The notes below the pieces were generated by a model that saw nothing but the letters and a program-made list of their open reading frames with translations, was not told the origin of the DNA and did not search any database. Of a DNA stretch of 40,206 nucleotides, positions 14,823 to 22,858 are shown one piece after another. Origin of the DNA: Mucilaginibacter polytrichastri. Lineage in GTDB: Bacteria; Bacteroidota; Bacteroidia; Sphingobacteriales; Sphingobacteriaceae. Every line of letters starts with the position of its first letter. Positions within the stretch are counted from its first letter, which is position 1. Location of the stretch: the NCBI RefSeq assembly GCF_001911425.1, contig NZ_MPPL01000001.1, positions 5,342,570-5,382,775 of the forward strand. Direction: 5' to 3'. The position numbers were made by a program, and so were the translations under genes.

Positions 14823-16589
14823 ATGAAAATACTTATTACTTACTTATCCCGCTACCGTTGGGTGGTTGTACTCGCACTTGTTTTGGCAGGTATCAACATG
14901 GGATTTTCCCTGCTCGATCCATATATTACCGGCCGTATAGTAGATGGCTTTATAGAAAAACGCAGCAAGTTAGAATACAATGCTTACGTATGGGGTGCCA
15001 TAGGCATGGTGGCTTTGGCCGTTGGTGCCGCCATGGTATCGCGCATAGCTAAAAACCTGCAAGATTATTATACCAATATTATTATACAAAAAGTTGGTGC
15101 CAAAATGTATGCCGACGGGCTTAAGCATTCGCTCGAATTGCCCTACCAGGTATTTGAAGATCAACGTAGCGGCGAAACCTTGGGCATACTGCAAAAAGTA
15201 CGTTTAGATTGCGAAAAGTTTATCACTTCGTTTATCAGCGTTCTTTTTGTAAGCTTCATCGGGATGATCTTTGTGATCGTTTATTCGGTAAGTGTAAGCT
15301 ATAAGGTTACCTTGGTTTATTTTGCAGCTATACCGGTAATTACTTTTGTGAGCATGGCACTAAGCCGTAAGATCAAAGTGATCCAGAAAAAGATTGTGGG
15401 CGAAACTACGGCACTGGCCGGTTCTACTACAGAATCATTACGTAACATCGAACTGGTTAAAAGTTTAGGCCTTGCCAGCCAAGAAATAGAACGCTTGAAT
15501 AATACCACCTACAAGATCCTCGAACTGGAATTGAAGAAGGTAAAATATGTGCGAAGCATGAGCTTTGTGCAGGGTACAACCGTAAACTTTGTGCGCAGCA
15601 CAATGGTAGTGGTATTACTGATCCTCATCTTTCAGCAAAGTATTTCACCGGGGCAATATTTCAGCTTCTTGTTTTACTCCTTCTTCCTGTTCAACCCGCT
15701 GCAGGAGTTGGGCAACGTTATCTTATCATGGCGCGAGGCCGAGGTTTCGCTGGCAAATTTTCAGCGTATCCTGAGCATCCCTATTGATGTAAAACCGGTT
15801 AAGCCGGTAATGATTGAGAAGCTGCGAAAATTAACGTTTGATAAGGTAAGCTTTAAGCATTTAACCGCCAACCGCAATGCCTTAAACCATATCGAGTTTG
15901 AGGCTAATACCGGCGAAACTATCGCTTTTGTTGGTCCGTCTGGTTCGGGTAAAACTACATTGGTGAAATTGTTGGTTGGTTTATATCAGCCGTTGGATGG
16001 CGATATCCTTTACAATAATGTATTGAGTAAAGAGATAGATCTGGATCAGCTGCGCGAAAAGATTGGCTTTGTAACGCAGGATACGCAACTGTTTTCGGGT
16101 ACCATCCGCGAGAATCTGAAATTTGTACGACCTGATGCTACCGACGAGGAATGTATGAATGTATTGCACCGTGCAGCTTGCCAAAGCCTGCTGGCCCGTG
16201 CCGATAAAGGACTTGACAGTGTAATTGGTGAAGGAGGTGTAAAAGTATCCGGTGGCGAAAAGCAACGTTTGTCAATAGCCCGTGCCTTATTGCGTAAACC
16301 AGATCTACTGGTATTTGACGAGGCAACATCTGCATTAGATTCATTGACGGAAGAAGAGATTACCGAAACCATCCGTGATGTATCAGTATTAAAGGATCAC
16401 ATCACCATATTGATTGCGCACAGGCTATCTACTATTATGCATGCCGATCGAATTTATGTGCTCGAACAAGGCCGCATTATCGAGTCGGGCAAACATGCCG
16501 ACCTTTTATTGCAGAAAGGGTTGTACTATGCGATGTGGCGCCAGCAGATAGGTGAAAAATATACAACAGAACCTTTGGCTAATGTCTAA
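14823..16589 (+). CDS. ABC exporter, fused membrane and ATPase domains
   Basis: 588 residues: six transmembrane helices in about 1-310 and an ATPase domain from about 340. Walker A is GPSGSGKT (371-378), the signature is 'VSGGEKQR', Walker B 'LLVFDEATSALD', and the H-loop 'IAHRLST'. This half-transporter dimerises and pumps lipids, drugs or peptides outwards; there is no C39 peptidase domain, so a processing bacteriocin exporter is unlikely. A 70-residue PLDc_N protein starts 7 bases after its stop and is probably co-transcribed. It may also be read through from frr, since it follows directly after that terminator. Confidence 0.9.
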   Translation: MKILITYLSRYRWVVVLALVLAGINMGFSLLDPYITGRIVDGFIEKRSKLEYNAYVWGAIGMVALAVGAAMVSRIAKNLQDYYTNIIIQKVGAKMYADGLKHSLELPYQVFEDQRSGETLGILQKVRLDCEKFITSFISVLFVSFIGMIFVIVYSVSVSYKVTLVYFAAIPVITFVSMALSRKIKVIQKKIVGETTALAGSTTESLRNIELVKSLGLASQEIERLNNTTYKILELELKKVKYVRSMSFVQGTTVNFVRSTMVVVLLILIFQQSISPGQYFSFLFYSFFLFNPLQELGNVILSWREAEVSLANFQRILSIPIDVKPVKPVMIEKLRKLTFDKVSFKHLTANRNALNHIEFEANTGETIAFVGPSGSGKTTLVKLLVGLYQPLDGDILYNNVLSKEIDLDQLREKIGFVTQDTQLFSGTIRENLKFVRPDATDEECMNVLHRAACQSLLARADKGLDSVIGEGGVKVSGGEKQRLSIARALLRKPDLLVFDEATSALDSLTEEEITETIRDVSVLKDHITILIAHRLSTIMHADRIYVLEQGRIIESGKHADLLLQKGLYYAMWRQQIGEKYTTEPLANV

Positions 16590-16595
16590 ATAAAA

Positions 16596-16808
16596 ATGGA
16601 AAATATCCCTTTGGTATCGGGCACGTTCGGTTTAATTTTAATGGTGGTGTGGCTCCTACTGCTCATCTTTACCTTGGTGCACACCATCGGCAATAAAAAC
16701 ATTGACAGGAATAACAAGATACTTTGGATAGCCATTATGTTAGTGGTACCGATATTGGGTTCATTGATCTACCTATTTTGGCGATTGGTAAAGAAGGTGG
16801 CTAATTAG
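16596..16808 (+). CDS. PLDc_N domain membrane micro-protein
   Basis: 70 residues with two hydrophobic helices (about 8-29 and 41-63) and the 'PILGSLIYLFWRL' ending of the phospholipase-D N-terminal domain (PF13396), which occurs alone in many Bacteroidota. Only the membrane anchor is present; no HKD catalytic motif. It follows the ABC exporter by 6 bases. Function unknown, perhaps an accessory to the transporter or envelope. Confidence 0.8.
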   Translation: MENIPLVSGTFGLILMVVWLLLLIFTLVHTIGNKNIDRNNKILWIAIMLVVPILGSLIYLFWRLVKKVAN

Positions 16809-16847
16809 ATAACCAGCGCGTTAAAGTTTTAAAATAGTTAATGCTAA

Positions 16848-17261
16848 TTATGAAATAGCTGCAGCTGAATTTTTTAATTCATATGGCTTAATTAAGGATT
16901 CAGCAGGAATCCTCAGCATTTCGCTAAACTTCCTGATCATAGTAAGGGACAATGCTTGCTTATAGCTTAGTACTTTGCTGATGGTTCCCTTGTCGCCATA
17001 TTCTTTTGCAAGGTCAGCAGATTTATATCCAAAGTCTTCCATCCTTATCTTAATTAATTCTACAGGATCTACCTCGGGCAACTCCACTATGGATTTTTCG
17101 TATTCAGAAATTAAATGGACTAAAAGCAGCTTTTCTTTATGTTCTGCTGAACCTTTTGATGCACGTTTAATTTCCTCGTACCGGACAATCGCAGCATTGT
17201 ATTCTTGCTCTGTTTCTATCAAAAACCACTGAGGTTTGGTACTCATTTTTATACTGTTCAT
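16848..17261 (-). CDS. higA: HigA-type antitoxin, helix-turn-helix
   Basis: About 137 residues from the ATG at 17261. The first open codon upstream is a GTG at 17279, and a second ATG lies at 17246 (MSTKPQWFLIETE), equally possible. An N-terminal helical part with 'EYNAAIVRYEEI' is followed by an HTH region, 'IRMEDFGYKSADLAKEYGDKGTISKVLSYKQALSLTMIRKFSEMLRIPAESLI', the xenobiotic-response-element type of HigA. It should neutralise HigB and repress the pair. It lies downstream of the toxin, the reversed order that is standard for higBA. Confidence 0.85.
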   Translation of the reverse strand: MNSIKMSTKPQWFLIETEQEYNAAIVRYEEIKRASKGSAEHKEKLLLVHLISEYEKSIVELPEVDPVELIKIRMEDFGYKSADLAKEYGDKGTISKVLSYKQALSLTMIRKFSEMLRIPAESLIKPYELKNSAAAIS

Positions 17262-17284
17262 TAATGTAGAAAAACACACTTGAG

Positions 17285-17578
17285 TTAGATAGTTTCAGCA
17301 TCTATCTTATCATATTCTGCGTGGGTTCCTACAAAACGTATTTCTACAATTTCGTCGACATAATCCACCTCGACGATTAGGCGGTATTTATTCCCTGTAA
17401 TTTTAAATCTTGCCCGATCACCTTTAATAATCTTGGCTTTGGGGAAATCATTTAATACATCGGTGCTTTGTTTCCATTTAGCACGTTCAGTTACAATCTT
17501 CCATGCAGTAATACTTTTACTGGCATCTGCATGCTTTTTTGTAAATGCTTGAAGCTTTAATAAATAAAGGATGTTCAT
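17285..17578 (-). CDS. higB: HigB-type mRNA interferase toxin
   Basis: 97 residues of the RelE/HigB fold. It would cut mRNA at the ribosome A site. 'TAWKIVTERAKWKQSTDVLNDFPKAKII' and 'RARFKITGNKYRLIVEVDYVDEIVEIRFVGTHAEYDKID' match the HigB_toxin family (PF09907), including the conserved R, H and Y in the last strand. The stop TAA is 23 bases before the ATG used for higA. A near-perfect inverted repeat lies upstream. Whether the pair is active cannot be told from sequence. Confidence 0.87.
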   Translation of the reverse strand: MNILYLLKLQAFTKKHADASKSITAWKIVTERAKWKQSTDVLNDFPKAKIIKGDRARFKITGNKYRLIVEVDYVDEIVEIRFVGTHAEYDKIDAETI

Positions 17579-17652
17579 TTCTTAAATAAATTACTTTTAA
17601 AAATTTGTGCATGTATCCTCCGTATGTTAAATGATTTAAAGTAATCAAATGT

Positions 17653-17685
17653 AAATAAATGTTGGCAAAATGCCAACGTTTATTT
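17653..17685 (-). promoter_or_regulatory. Near-perfect 15-bp inverted repeat between recG and higB
   Basis: AAATAAATGTTGGCA (17653-17667) against TGCCAACGTTTATTT (17671-17685) with one mismatch and a 3-base loop. It lies directly after the recG stop and about 75 bases before higB. It could end the recG transcript, or be a HigA operator, or both. Confidence 0.6.
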
Positions 17686-17693
17686 GAAAAGTT

Positions 17694-19799
17694 TTAAGAT
17701 ATCTTATCCCAGCTCAACCCGCCACTCTTAGTTTGCAGCATTTGGTGTAGTATCTGGTTTTCGGGGTGCGCGAGTTGCGGGTCTTTTTCGAAGATCTCTT
17801 CTACCTGGTGCCGTACGGTCATCAGGAGTTCCTGGTCTGTGGCGAGATTAGCCATTTTAAGGTCGAGTACGCCACTTTGCTGGGTGCCTTCAATATCTCC
17901 CGGACCACGTAGTTCTAAGTCGATCTCGGAGATCTTAAAGCCGTCGTTGGTGGCAACCATGGTATCCAGGCGGATTCGGCCCTCGCGGCTTAGTTTATGT
18001 CCGCTCATCAGGATGCAATAAGATTGCTCTGCCCCGCGGCCAACCCGTCCGCGTAACTGGTGCAATTGCGATAAGCCGAAACGTTCGGAGTTTTCGATGA
18101 TCATTACCGAGGCATTGGGCACATTAACGCCAACTTCAATTACGGTAGTGGCTACCATAATATGAGTTTCGCCTCTTACAAAACGCTGCATCTCTGCTTC
18201 CTTTTCTGCAGCGGCTAGTTTACCATGTACTACGCTGATGCGGTAATCAGGCAACGGAAACTCGCGCGACATGGTTTCGATCCCATCTTCCAGGTTCTTC
18301 AGGTCTAGCTTTTCGCTTTCTTTAATCAACGGGTATACTACATAAATCTGCCGGCCTTTGGCAATTTCCTGTTTCATGAGGCCAAACATACGCAGGCGTT
18401 GGTTCTCGTAAAAATGGACAGTTTCTATCGGCTTTCTTCCTGCAGGTAATTCGTTAATTACAGATACATCCAAATCGCCATACAAGGTCATGGCCAAGGT
18501 GCGTGGAATTGGTGTGGCCGTCATTACCAATACATGCGGGGGTAACGCATTTTTGCGCCAAAGTTTAGAGCGCTGCTCTACACCAAAGCGGTGCTGCTCA
18601 TCAATAACAGCAAGCCCCAGGTTTTTAAACTGCACCTTATCTTCCAGCAAGGCATGTGTACCGATAAGCAACTGCAGGGTGCCATCTTCCAGCTTTTCGT
18701 GGATGGGCCTGCGGGCTTTTTGTTTGGTTGAACCTGTAAGCAAGGCAAGCTCAATAAAATCATCACCCACTAAACCTTTAATAGAATGATAGTGTTGCGT
18801 TGCTAAAATCTCTGTGGGGGCCATTAAGCAGGCCTGGAAGCCATTATCTATAGCCATAAGCACTGTCATGAGGGCCACAACTGTTTTGCCGCTCCCAACG
18901 TCGCCTTGCAGCAGGCGGTTCATCTGTACACCGCGCTGGGTATCCAGCCGTATTTCTTTCAATACCTTTTTTTGAGCATTGGTGAGGGCAAAAGGCAATT
19001 TATCTTCATAAAAGCCTGTAAAGTAATGGCCTACCTTTTCAAAAACATTGCCCCGGTACTTTTGGGTACGCAGTAATTTGTTTTTAAGCAGCTTAAGCTG
19101 AATGTTAAAAAGCTCTTCGAACTTTAAGCGGTACTGTGCTTCATGCAAAGCGGTAGCATCTTCTGGGAAGTGGGCGCTGCGGTAGGCATCGCTACGGCCC
19201 ATCAGCTTAAATTTTTGCAGAATGTATTGCGGCAGGTTTTCCTCTATATCTTTTCCATGTTGTTCCAGCAATATGGCCGTTAGCTTTTGGATTCCCTTGC
19301 TATCCAGCGAAAATGATTTAAGTTTTTCTGTGGAGCTATAAACCGGTTGCAGCGTTAGGTTTCCCTTGCGCTGTAAGGCTTCGGCGCTGTAGGGCTCAAT
19401 CTCGGGATGGGCCATCTGGGCCTTGCCGTTAAAAGAACCAGGCTTGCCGAATATGATATAGGCTTTGCCTACAATTAAATTTTTCTCGGCCCATTTAATC
19501 CCCTGAAACCAGGCCAGTTCCATAGTGCCGGTATCGTCTTGTACTCTGGCTACCAGTCGCTTGGTGCGTTTATCACCTACCAATTCTTTTTGCGTAAGCC
19601 GGGCTATTACCTGTACGTGCGGCAGGTCTTCATTAATATCCCTGATCTTGTAAAACTTAGTACGATCGATGTATTTAAACGGGAAATGGCGAAGCAGATC
19701 TTCGAAAGTAAAAATACCCAACTCTTTTTTGAGCATCTCGGCGCGGGTTGTACCAACGCCCCGCACATAATCAACCGATGTTTTAAATATCTGATTCAA
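17694..19799 (-). CDS. recG: ATP-dependent DNA helicase RecG
   Basis: 701 residues, full length. It remodels stalled replication forks and branched junctions. The OB-fold wedge is in about 60-140 ('VIARLTQKEL', 'DDTGTMELAWFQG'). Walker A is 'GDVGSGKT' (299-306), the Walker B box is DEQH (400-403), motif III is 'MTATPIPRTLAMT', and the TRG-type end is 'IEVGVNVPNASVMIIENSERFGLSQLHQLRGRVGRG'. It lies 12 bases after the EamA gene on the same strand, so it is probably in one operon with ridA and EamA. Confidence 0.97.
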   Translation of the reverse strand: MNQIFKTSVDYVRGVGTTRAEMLKKELGIFTFEDLLRHFPFKYIDRTKFYKIRDINEDLPHVQVIARLTQKELVGDKRTKRLVARVQDDTGTMELAWFQGIKWAEKNLIVGKAYIIFGKPGSFNGKAQMAHPEIEPYSAEALQRKGNLTLQPVYSSTEKLKSFSLDSKGIQKLTAILLEQHGKDIEENLPQYILQKFKLMGRSDAYRSAHFPEDATALHEAQYRLKFEELFNIQLKLLKNKLLRTQKYRGNVFEKVGHYFTGFYEDKLPFALTNAQKKVLKEIRLDTQRGVQMNRLLQGDVGSGKTVVALMTVLMAIDNGFQACLMAPTEILATQHYHSIKGLVGDDFIELALLTGSTKQKARRPIHEKLEDGTLQLLIGTHALLEDKVQFKNLGLAVIDEQHRFGVEQRSKLWRKNALPPHVLVMTATPIPRTLAMTLYGDLDVSVINELPAGRKPIETVHFYENQRLRMFGLMKQEIAKGRQIYVVYPLIKESEKLDLKNLEDGIETMSREFPLPDYRISVVHGKLAAAEKEAEMQRFVRGETHIMVATTVIEVGVNVPNASVMIIENSERFGLSQLHQLRGRVGRGAEQSYCILMSGHKLSREGRIRLDTMVATNDGFKISEIDLELRGPGDIEGTQQSGVLDLKMANLATDQELLMTVRHQVEEIFEKDPQLAHPENQILHQMLQTKSGGLSWDKIS

Positions 19800-19810
19800 A
19801 ACCGGGAAGT

Positions 19811-20746
19811 TTAAATGAGTTCTGTTTGAAGCTGATCTTTCCGCTTAAACAGGTTGCCAATCATGCCCCAGTTAAATACAATAACCGATGCCAGTAATAG
19901 CAGGTAACCCAATAGCTGAGACTGATCGAAAGCCTCGTGAAAATATACAAACGCTACCACGAAAGTAACAATGGGATTAATATAGATGGTGATGCCCAGC
20001 GTTGAGGACGGGAGGCCGGTTAAGGCATACAAACTTAGGAGCAACGGTACCAAGGTAAACAGTACGGCTATTATTGTAATGTTACCCCAAAACTCTGCCG
20101 ATTGGGGCAGGCCGTTAAATTCATAAATATAAAAAGGCATCAAAATTATTACCGAGATAAGCAATTGCAGGGCCAGCATATTTATTTTATCAAACTGGGT
20201 AAGCACCCGTTGTATTACCAGGTAAGCAGCATAAAATATAGCTACTGTAAATGACATCAGCATTTGCGTAAACGAAGCTGTTGATAAAATAATAACGCTT
20301 AAAATGGCAATAACAATACCGGCTATTTTTACTTTAGAGAGTTGTTCTTTAAGAATAAGGAACCCGCCACCCGCTGTTAACAGCGGGCAGATAAAATAAG
20401 CAAATGCAGCCACCTTAACGCTAATGTGGTTTACCACATAAATGTATGAGAACCAGTTGCCGGTTATAAACACCCCGGTGCCAAACAGCAGCCATAAAAC
20501 TTTGGTGCGTTGTTTTGGCGGCATGGCCTTAAGCACCCGCACATCATGGCTAATAATTTTGTAGCGGAATACCAGGTTATAAATCCAGATGATAACCAAA
20601 GAGGTAAGCACCCGGTAATAAAGAATTTGCTGTGATGCGTAGCCGATGTGGTGTAAACGCTTTAAAGGGATAGTTAAAAAGCCCCATATAAATGCAGCCC
20701 CAATAGCTGCCAGTAAATATATAAATGAGGCTTTTTTTTGTTTCAT
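19811..20746 (-). CDS. EamA family (DMT) transporter, RarD-like
   Basis: 311 residues with ten hydrophobic helices in two repeated halves of five. 'AAIGAAFIWGFLTIPLKRL' opens the first half and 'VLFTLVPLLLSLYALTGLPSSTLGITIYINPIVTF' the second; the latter is diagnostic for EamA/RarD. It is an inner-membrane drug/metabolite exporter of unknown substrate. Its ATG overlaps the ridA stop (20744-20748), which points to translational coupling. Confidence 0.9.
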   Translation of the reverse strand: MKQKKASFIYLLAAIGAAFIWGFLTIPLKRLHHIGYASQQILYYRVLTSLVIIWIYNLVFRYKIISHDVRVLKAMPPKQRTKVLWLLFGTGVFITGNWFSYIYVVNHISVKVAAFAYFICPLLTAGGGFLILKEQLSKVKIAGIVIAILSVIILSTASFTQMLMSFTVAIFYAAYLVIQRVLTQFDKINMLALQLLISVIILMPFYIYEFNGLPQSAEFWGNITIIAVLFTLVPLLLSLYALTGLPSSTLGITIYINPIVTFVVAFVYFHEAFDQSQLLGYLLLLASVIVFNWGMIGNLFKRKDQLQTELI

Positions 20747-21126
20747 TAACCAAATACTGCAATTACAGATATTTCAACATTTACATTTTTAGGTAACGCA
20801 GCGGCCTGTACGGTTTCGCGGGCTGGAAAATTATCGGTAAAGTATGAACCGTAAATTTCATTAACTGTTGCAAAGTTGCCCATATCTTTTAAAAAGATAG
20901 TGGTTTTAACAACGGCGCTAAAATCTGTACCGGCCTCGGTTAAAATAGCTTTCAGATTTTCCATTACCAGTTTAGTTTCAGACGGAATGTCGCTGATAAC
21001 CAGTTCGCCGGTTTTTGGGTCCAGGGCTATCTGCCCTGATACAAATAGAAAGTTACCTGCTTTTACAGCCTGGCTGTAAGGGCCAATAGGCGCAGGCGCA
21101 TTTAAAGTATTAATGATGGTTTTCAT
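20746..21126 (-). CDS. ridA: RidA family reactive intermediate deaminase
   Basis: 126 residues from the ATG at 21126. The open frame reaches 21162, but those extra codons overlap the next gene upstream and lack the family start 'MKTIINTLNAPAPIGPYSQAV', so I use 21126. 'GPYSQAV', 'SGQIALDPKTGEL' and 'ARETVQAAALPKNVNVEISVIAV' are the RidA/YjgF marks; R in 'PARETV' and E in 'VEISVIAV' are the enamine-deaminating residues. It hydrolyses 2-aminoacrylate and related products of PLP enzymes. It precedes EamA and recG. Confidence 0.93.
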   Translation of the reverse strand: MKTIINTLNAPAPIGPYSQAVKAGNFLFVSGQIALDPKTGELVISDIPSETKLVMENLKAILTEAGTDFSAVVKTTIFLKDMGNFATVNEIYGSYFTDNFPARETVQAAALPKNVNVEISVIAVFG

Positions 21127-21136
21127 GCGTGGTATT

Positions 21137-21280
21137 TCACTTTTTGATAAAGAATACATCAATCAGTTTCCAGATAATACCGGCTAAAAACATAACAATG
21201 GCCAGTGCATTAATAAAATGCATTACTCTCAGGTTAAAGTTATCCGGCCGGTTTGGATCTTTTTTGCGAAAGAAGTACAT
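21137..21280 (-). CDS. DUF6728 family micro-protein, 47 aa
   Basis: ATG at 21278-21280, TGA at 21137-21139. It begins MYFFRKKDPNRPDNFNLRV, carries the 'MHFINALAIVMFLAGIIWKLI' single membrane helix and ends FFIKK. The layout (basic N-terminus, one helix, Lys tail) matches the DUF6728 family found in Bacteroidota. Function unknown. It ends 11 bases before ridA on the same strand and lies after the ompA terminator. Confidence 0.75.
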   Translation of the reverse strand: MYFFRKKDPNRPDNFNLRVMHFINALAIVMFLAGIIWKLIDVFFIKK

Positions 21281-21297
21281 AAAACAAAGTTAAACAA

Positions 21298-21324
21298 AAA
21301 AGGCGTCCCGATGGGACGCCTTTT
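21298..21324 (-). terminator. Intrinsic terminator of ompA
   Basis: The minus strand reads an AAAAGGCGTCCC arm, short loop and GGGACGCCTTTT arm, then TTGTTTAAC. It is 22 bases past the ompA stop and upstream of DUF6728. Confidence 0.9.
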
Positions 21325-21346
21325 CGTAATACTAATTTTGTGTTAA

Positions 21347-22708
21347 TTATTTTTGAACGAATTCAACACGACGGTTTTGTACACGTCCTTCTTCGGTTGA
21401 ATTGTCAGCGATAGGTCTAGTTTCACCTAAGCCTTTAACTTTTACACGTCTAGCTTCAACACCAGAGTTAACTAAGTAAGTTTTTACAGAGTTAGCACGG
21501 TCTTTAGATAGGTGCATATTGTGAGCGGCAGTACCTTCAGATGAGGCGAAACCGTCTAATTCAAGAGATTTAGCAGTGTTAGCACGTAGGTCAGCAGAAA
21601 CAGCATCTAAAGTTGGGTAAGATGAAGTTCTTAATACAGAGCTATCAAAGTCAAACTGGATGTTTGTGTAAGCAGCCGGAGCAGCAGCACCACCAACCAT
21701 AACAGTATCTTTCTTCAATGGGCAACCTGAACCATCAACTACAGTACCTGCAGGAGTGTTAGGGCATTTGTCAAATTGATCAGAAACACCGTCACCGTCA
21801 GAATCTTTTTTCAGGTCGTTAACTGCGTTTTCAACATTAGTAACACGGCCTTTTAAAGCTTCAACTTCTTGACGTAAAGCTGCATCGTATAATTCGTCAT
21901 ACATCATAGCTACTGGATTAACCCAGTCTAAGTTTGCTTTAGATTTAGGACCGAAAGTATACTCTAAACCAGCATAACCGTAAGAATATTTGTCTTTAGA
22001 AGGGTAACCTCTGTTTAAACCATCAAGGATGTCATCATCAGTGAAGTTTTCAGTGTAACCTAAGTTCAGAGCCCATGCATCAGCCAGACGGAATTTAACG
22101 CCTACACCTACAGGGATAACTAAACTTTTAACATAGTGCTTAGAACCGTCTGCATTGCTGTAAACAAAATCAGTACCGTTACCTAATACCATAGTAGGGT
22201 TATACCATACTAAACCAGCACCAGCTGTAACGAAGAAATTGATTGCGTTTTTGCGACGTAAGTAATCGATAGTTGCAACGTTTACAACACCAGTAATGGT
22301 TCCGCTGTAAAATTTAGTTGAGAAAGATTGACGATCATCACGGAAACCGTTAAGAGCATCTTTGTTGTTTCCTTCTAATTTACCACCATTGAAGTTACCT
22401 TGGATACCGAATGAGTGAGCAACTTGCCATCTCAAAGTAGCTCCGTAACCGTAGCTAGTTTTCCAGTTAGTGTAATCATTAGAACCACCGGTAGCAACAA
22501 CAGGTGCGGTTACACCTCCGTTAATCCCGAAGCTCCAGGTGTTGTACTGTCCTCTACCGCCAAATACCTTAGCTGTAGTAGTGCCAGAAGTTTTAGTAGT
22601 GGTGTCTGTGGTAGTAGTAGTGGTCGAAGTCTGTGCTTGCACCATACCTACTGCCATCAAAGACGCAACTGACAAAGCAACTGTTTTCTTTAATGTAGAA
22701 TAGTTCAT
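21347..22708 (-). CDS. OmpA family outer-membrane protein with type-3 repeats
   Basis: About 453 residues from the ATG at 22708. The frame opens with TTG at 22750, but those first codons would disrupt the signal 'MNYSTLKKTVALSVASLMAV'. An N-terminal beta-barrel (about 40-260) is followed by a short helix and a thrombospondin type-3 repeat 'DSDGDGVSDQFDKCPNTPAG', then the peptidoglycan-binding OmpA domain ('IQFDFDSSVLRTSSYPTLDAV', 'LDGFASSEGTAAHNMHLSKDRA', 'GETRPIADNSTEEGRVQNRRVEF'). It anchors the outer membrane to the wall. The heavy gene-wide Ser/Thr codons suggest high expression. Confidence 0.93.
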   Translation of the reverse strand: MNYSTLKKTVALSVASLMAVGMVQAQTSTTTTTTDTTTKTSGTTTAKVFGGRGQYNTWSFGINGGVTAPVVATGGSNDYTNWKTSYGYGATLRWQVAHSFGIQGNFNGGKLEGNNKDALNGFRDDRQSFSTKFYSGTITGVVNVATIDYLRRKNAINFFVTAGAGLVWYNPTMVLGNGTDFVYSNADGSKHYVKSLVIPVGVGVKFRLADAWALNLGYTENFTDDDILDGLNRGYPSKDKYSYGYAGLEYTFGPKSKANLDWVNPVAMMYDELYDAALRQEVEALKGRVTNVENAVNDLKKDSDGDGVSDQFDKCPNTPAGTVVDGSGCPLKKDTVMVGGAAAPAAYTNIQFDFDSSVLRTSSYPTLDAVSADLRANTAKSLELDGFASSEGTAAHNMHLSKDRANSVKTYLVNSGVEARRVKVKGLGETRPIADNSTEEGRVQNRRVEFVQK

Positions 22709-22747
22709 AGTTTTTAGATTAAACAAATTTAATTGTGATTTTTTTTT

Positions 22748-22755
22748 CAAAATTA
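22748..22755 (-). promoter_or_regulatory. -7 box (TAATTTTG) for ompA
   Basis: Plus-strand CAAAATTA reads TAATTTTG. CAAA at 22778-22781 gives a TTTG -33 partner, at a slightly long spacing of 22 bases. The implied leader is about 35 bases. Confidence 0.5.
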
Positions 22756-22858
22756 GTAATTATGTTTGAAACGTTACCAAACACCGTTCCAAAACTGTTA
22801 AATAGTTAGACAAATAGAAGAAAAATTTGTTTAATAAATGTACAATGAAAAAAGAAGT

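Noticed and set aside
14823..16808. Bacteriocin export system
   Set aside because: The ABC protein has no C39 peptidase domain and no small double-glycine peptide lies nearby.
21127..21162. Longer ridA start
   Set aside because: It overlaps the end of the DUF6728 gene; the family start MKTIINTL is at 21126.
22709..22750. Longer ompA start (TTG at 22750)
   Set aside because: It would add 14 codons before the signal peptide and overlaps the predicted promoter box at 22748-22755.
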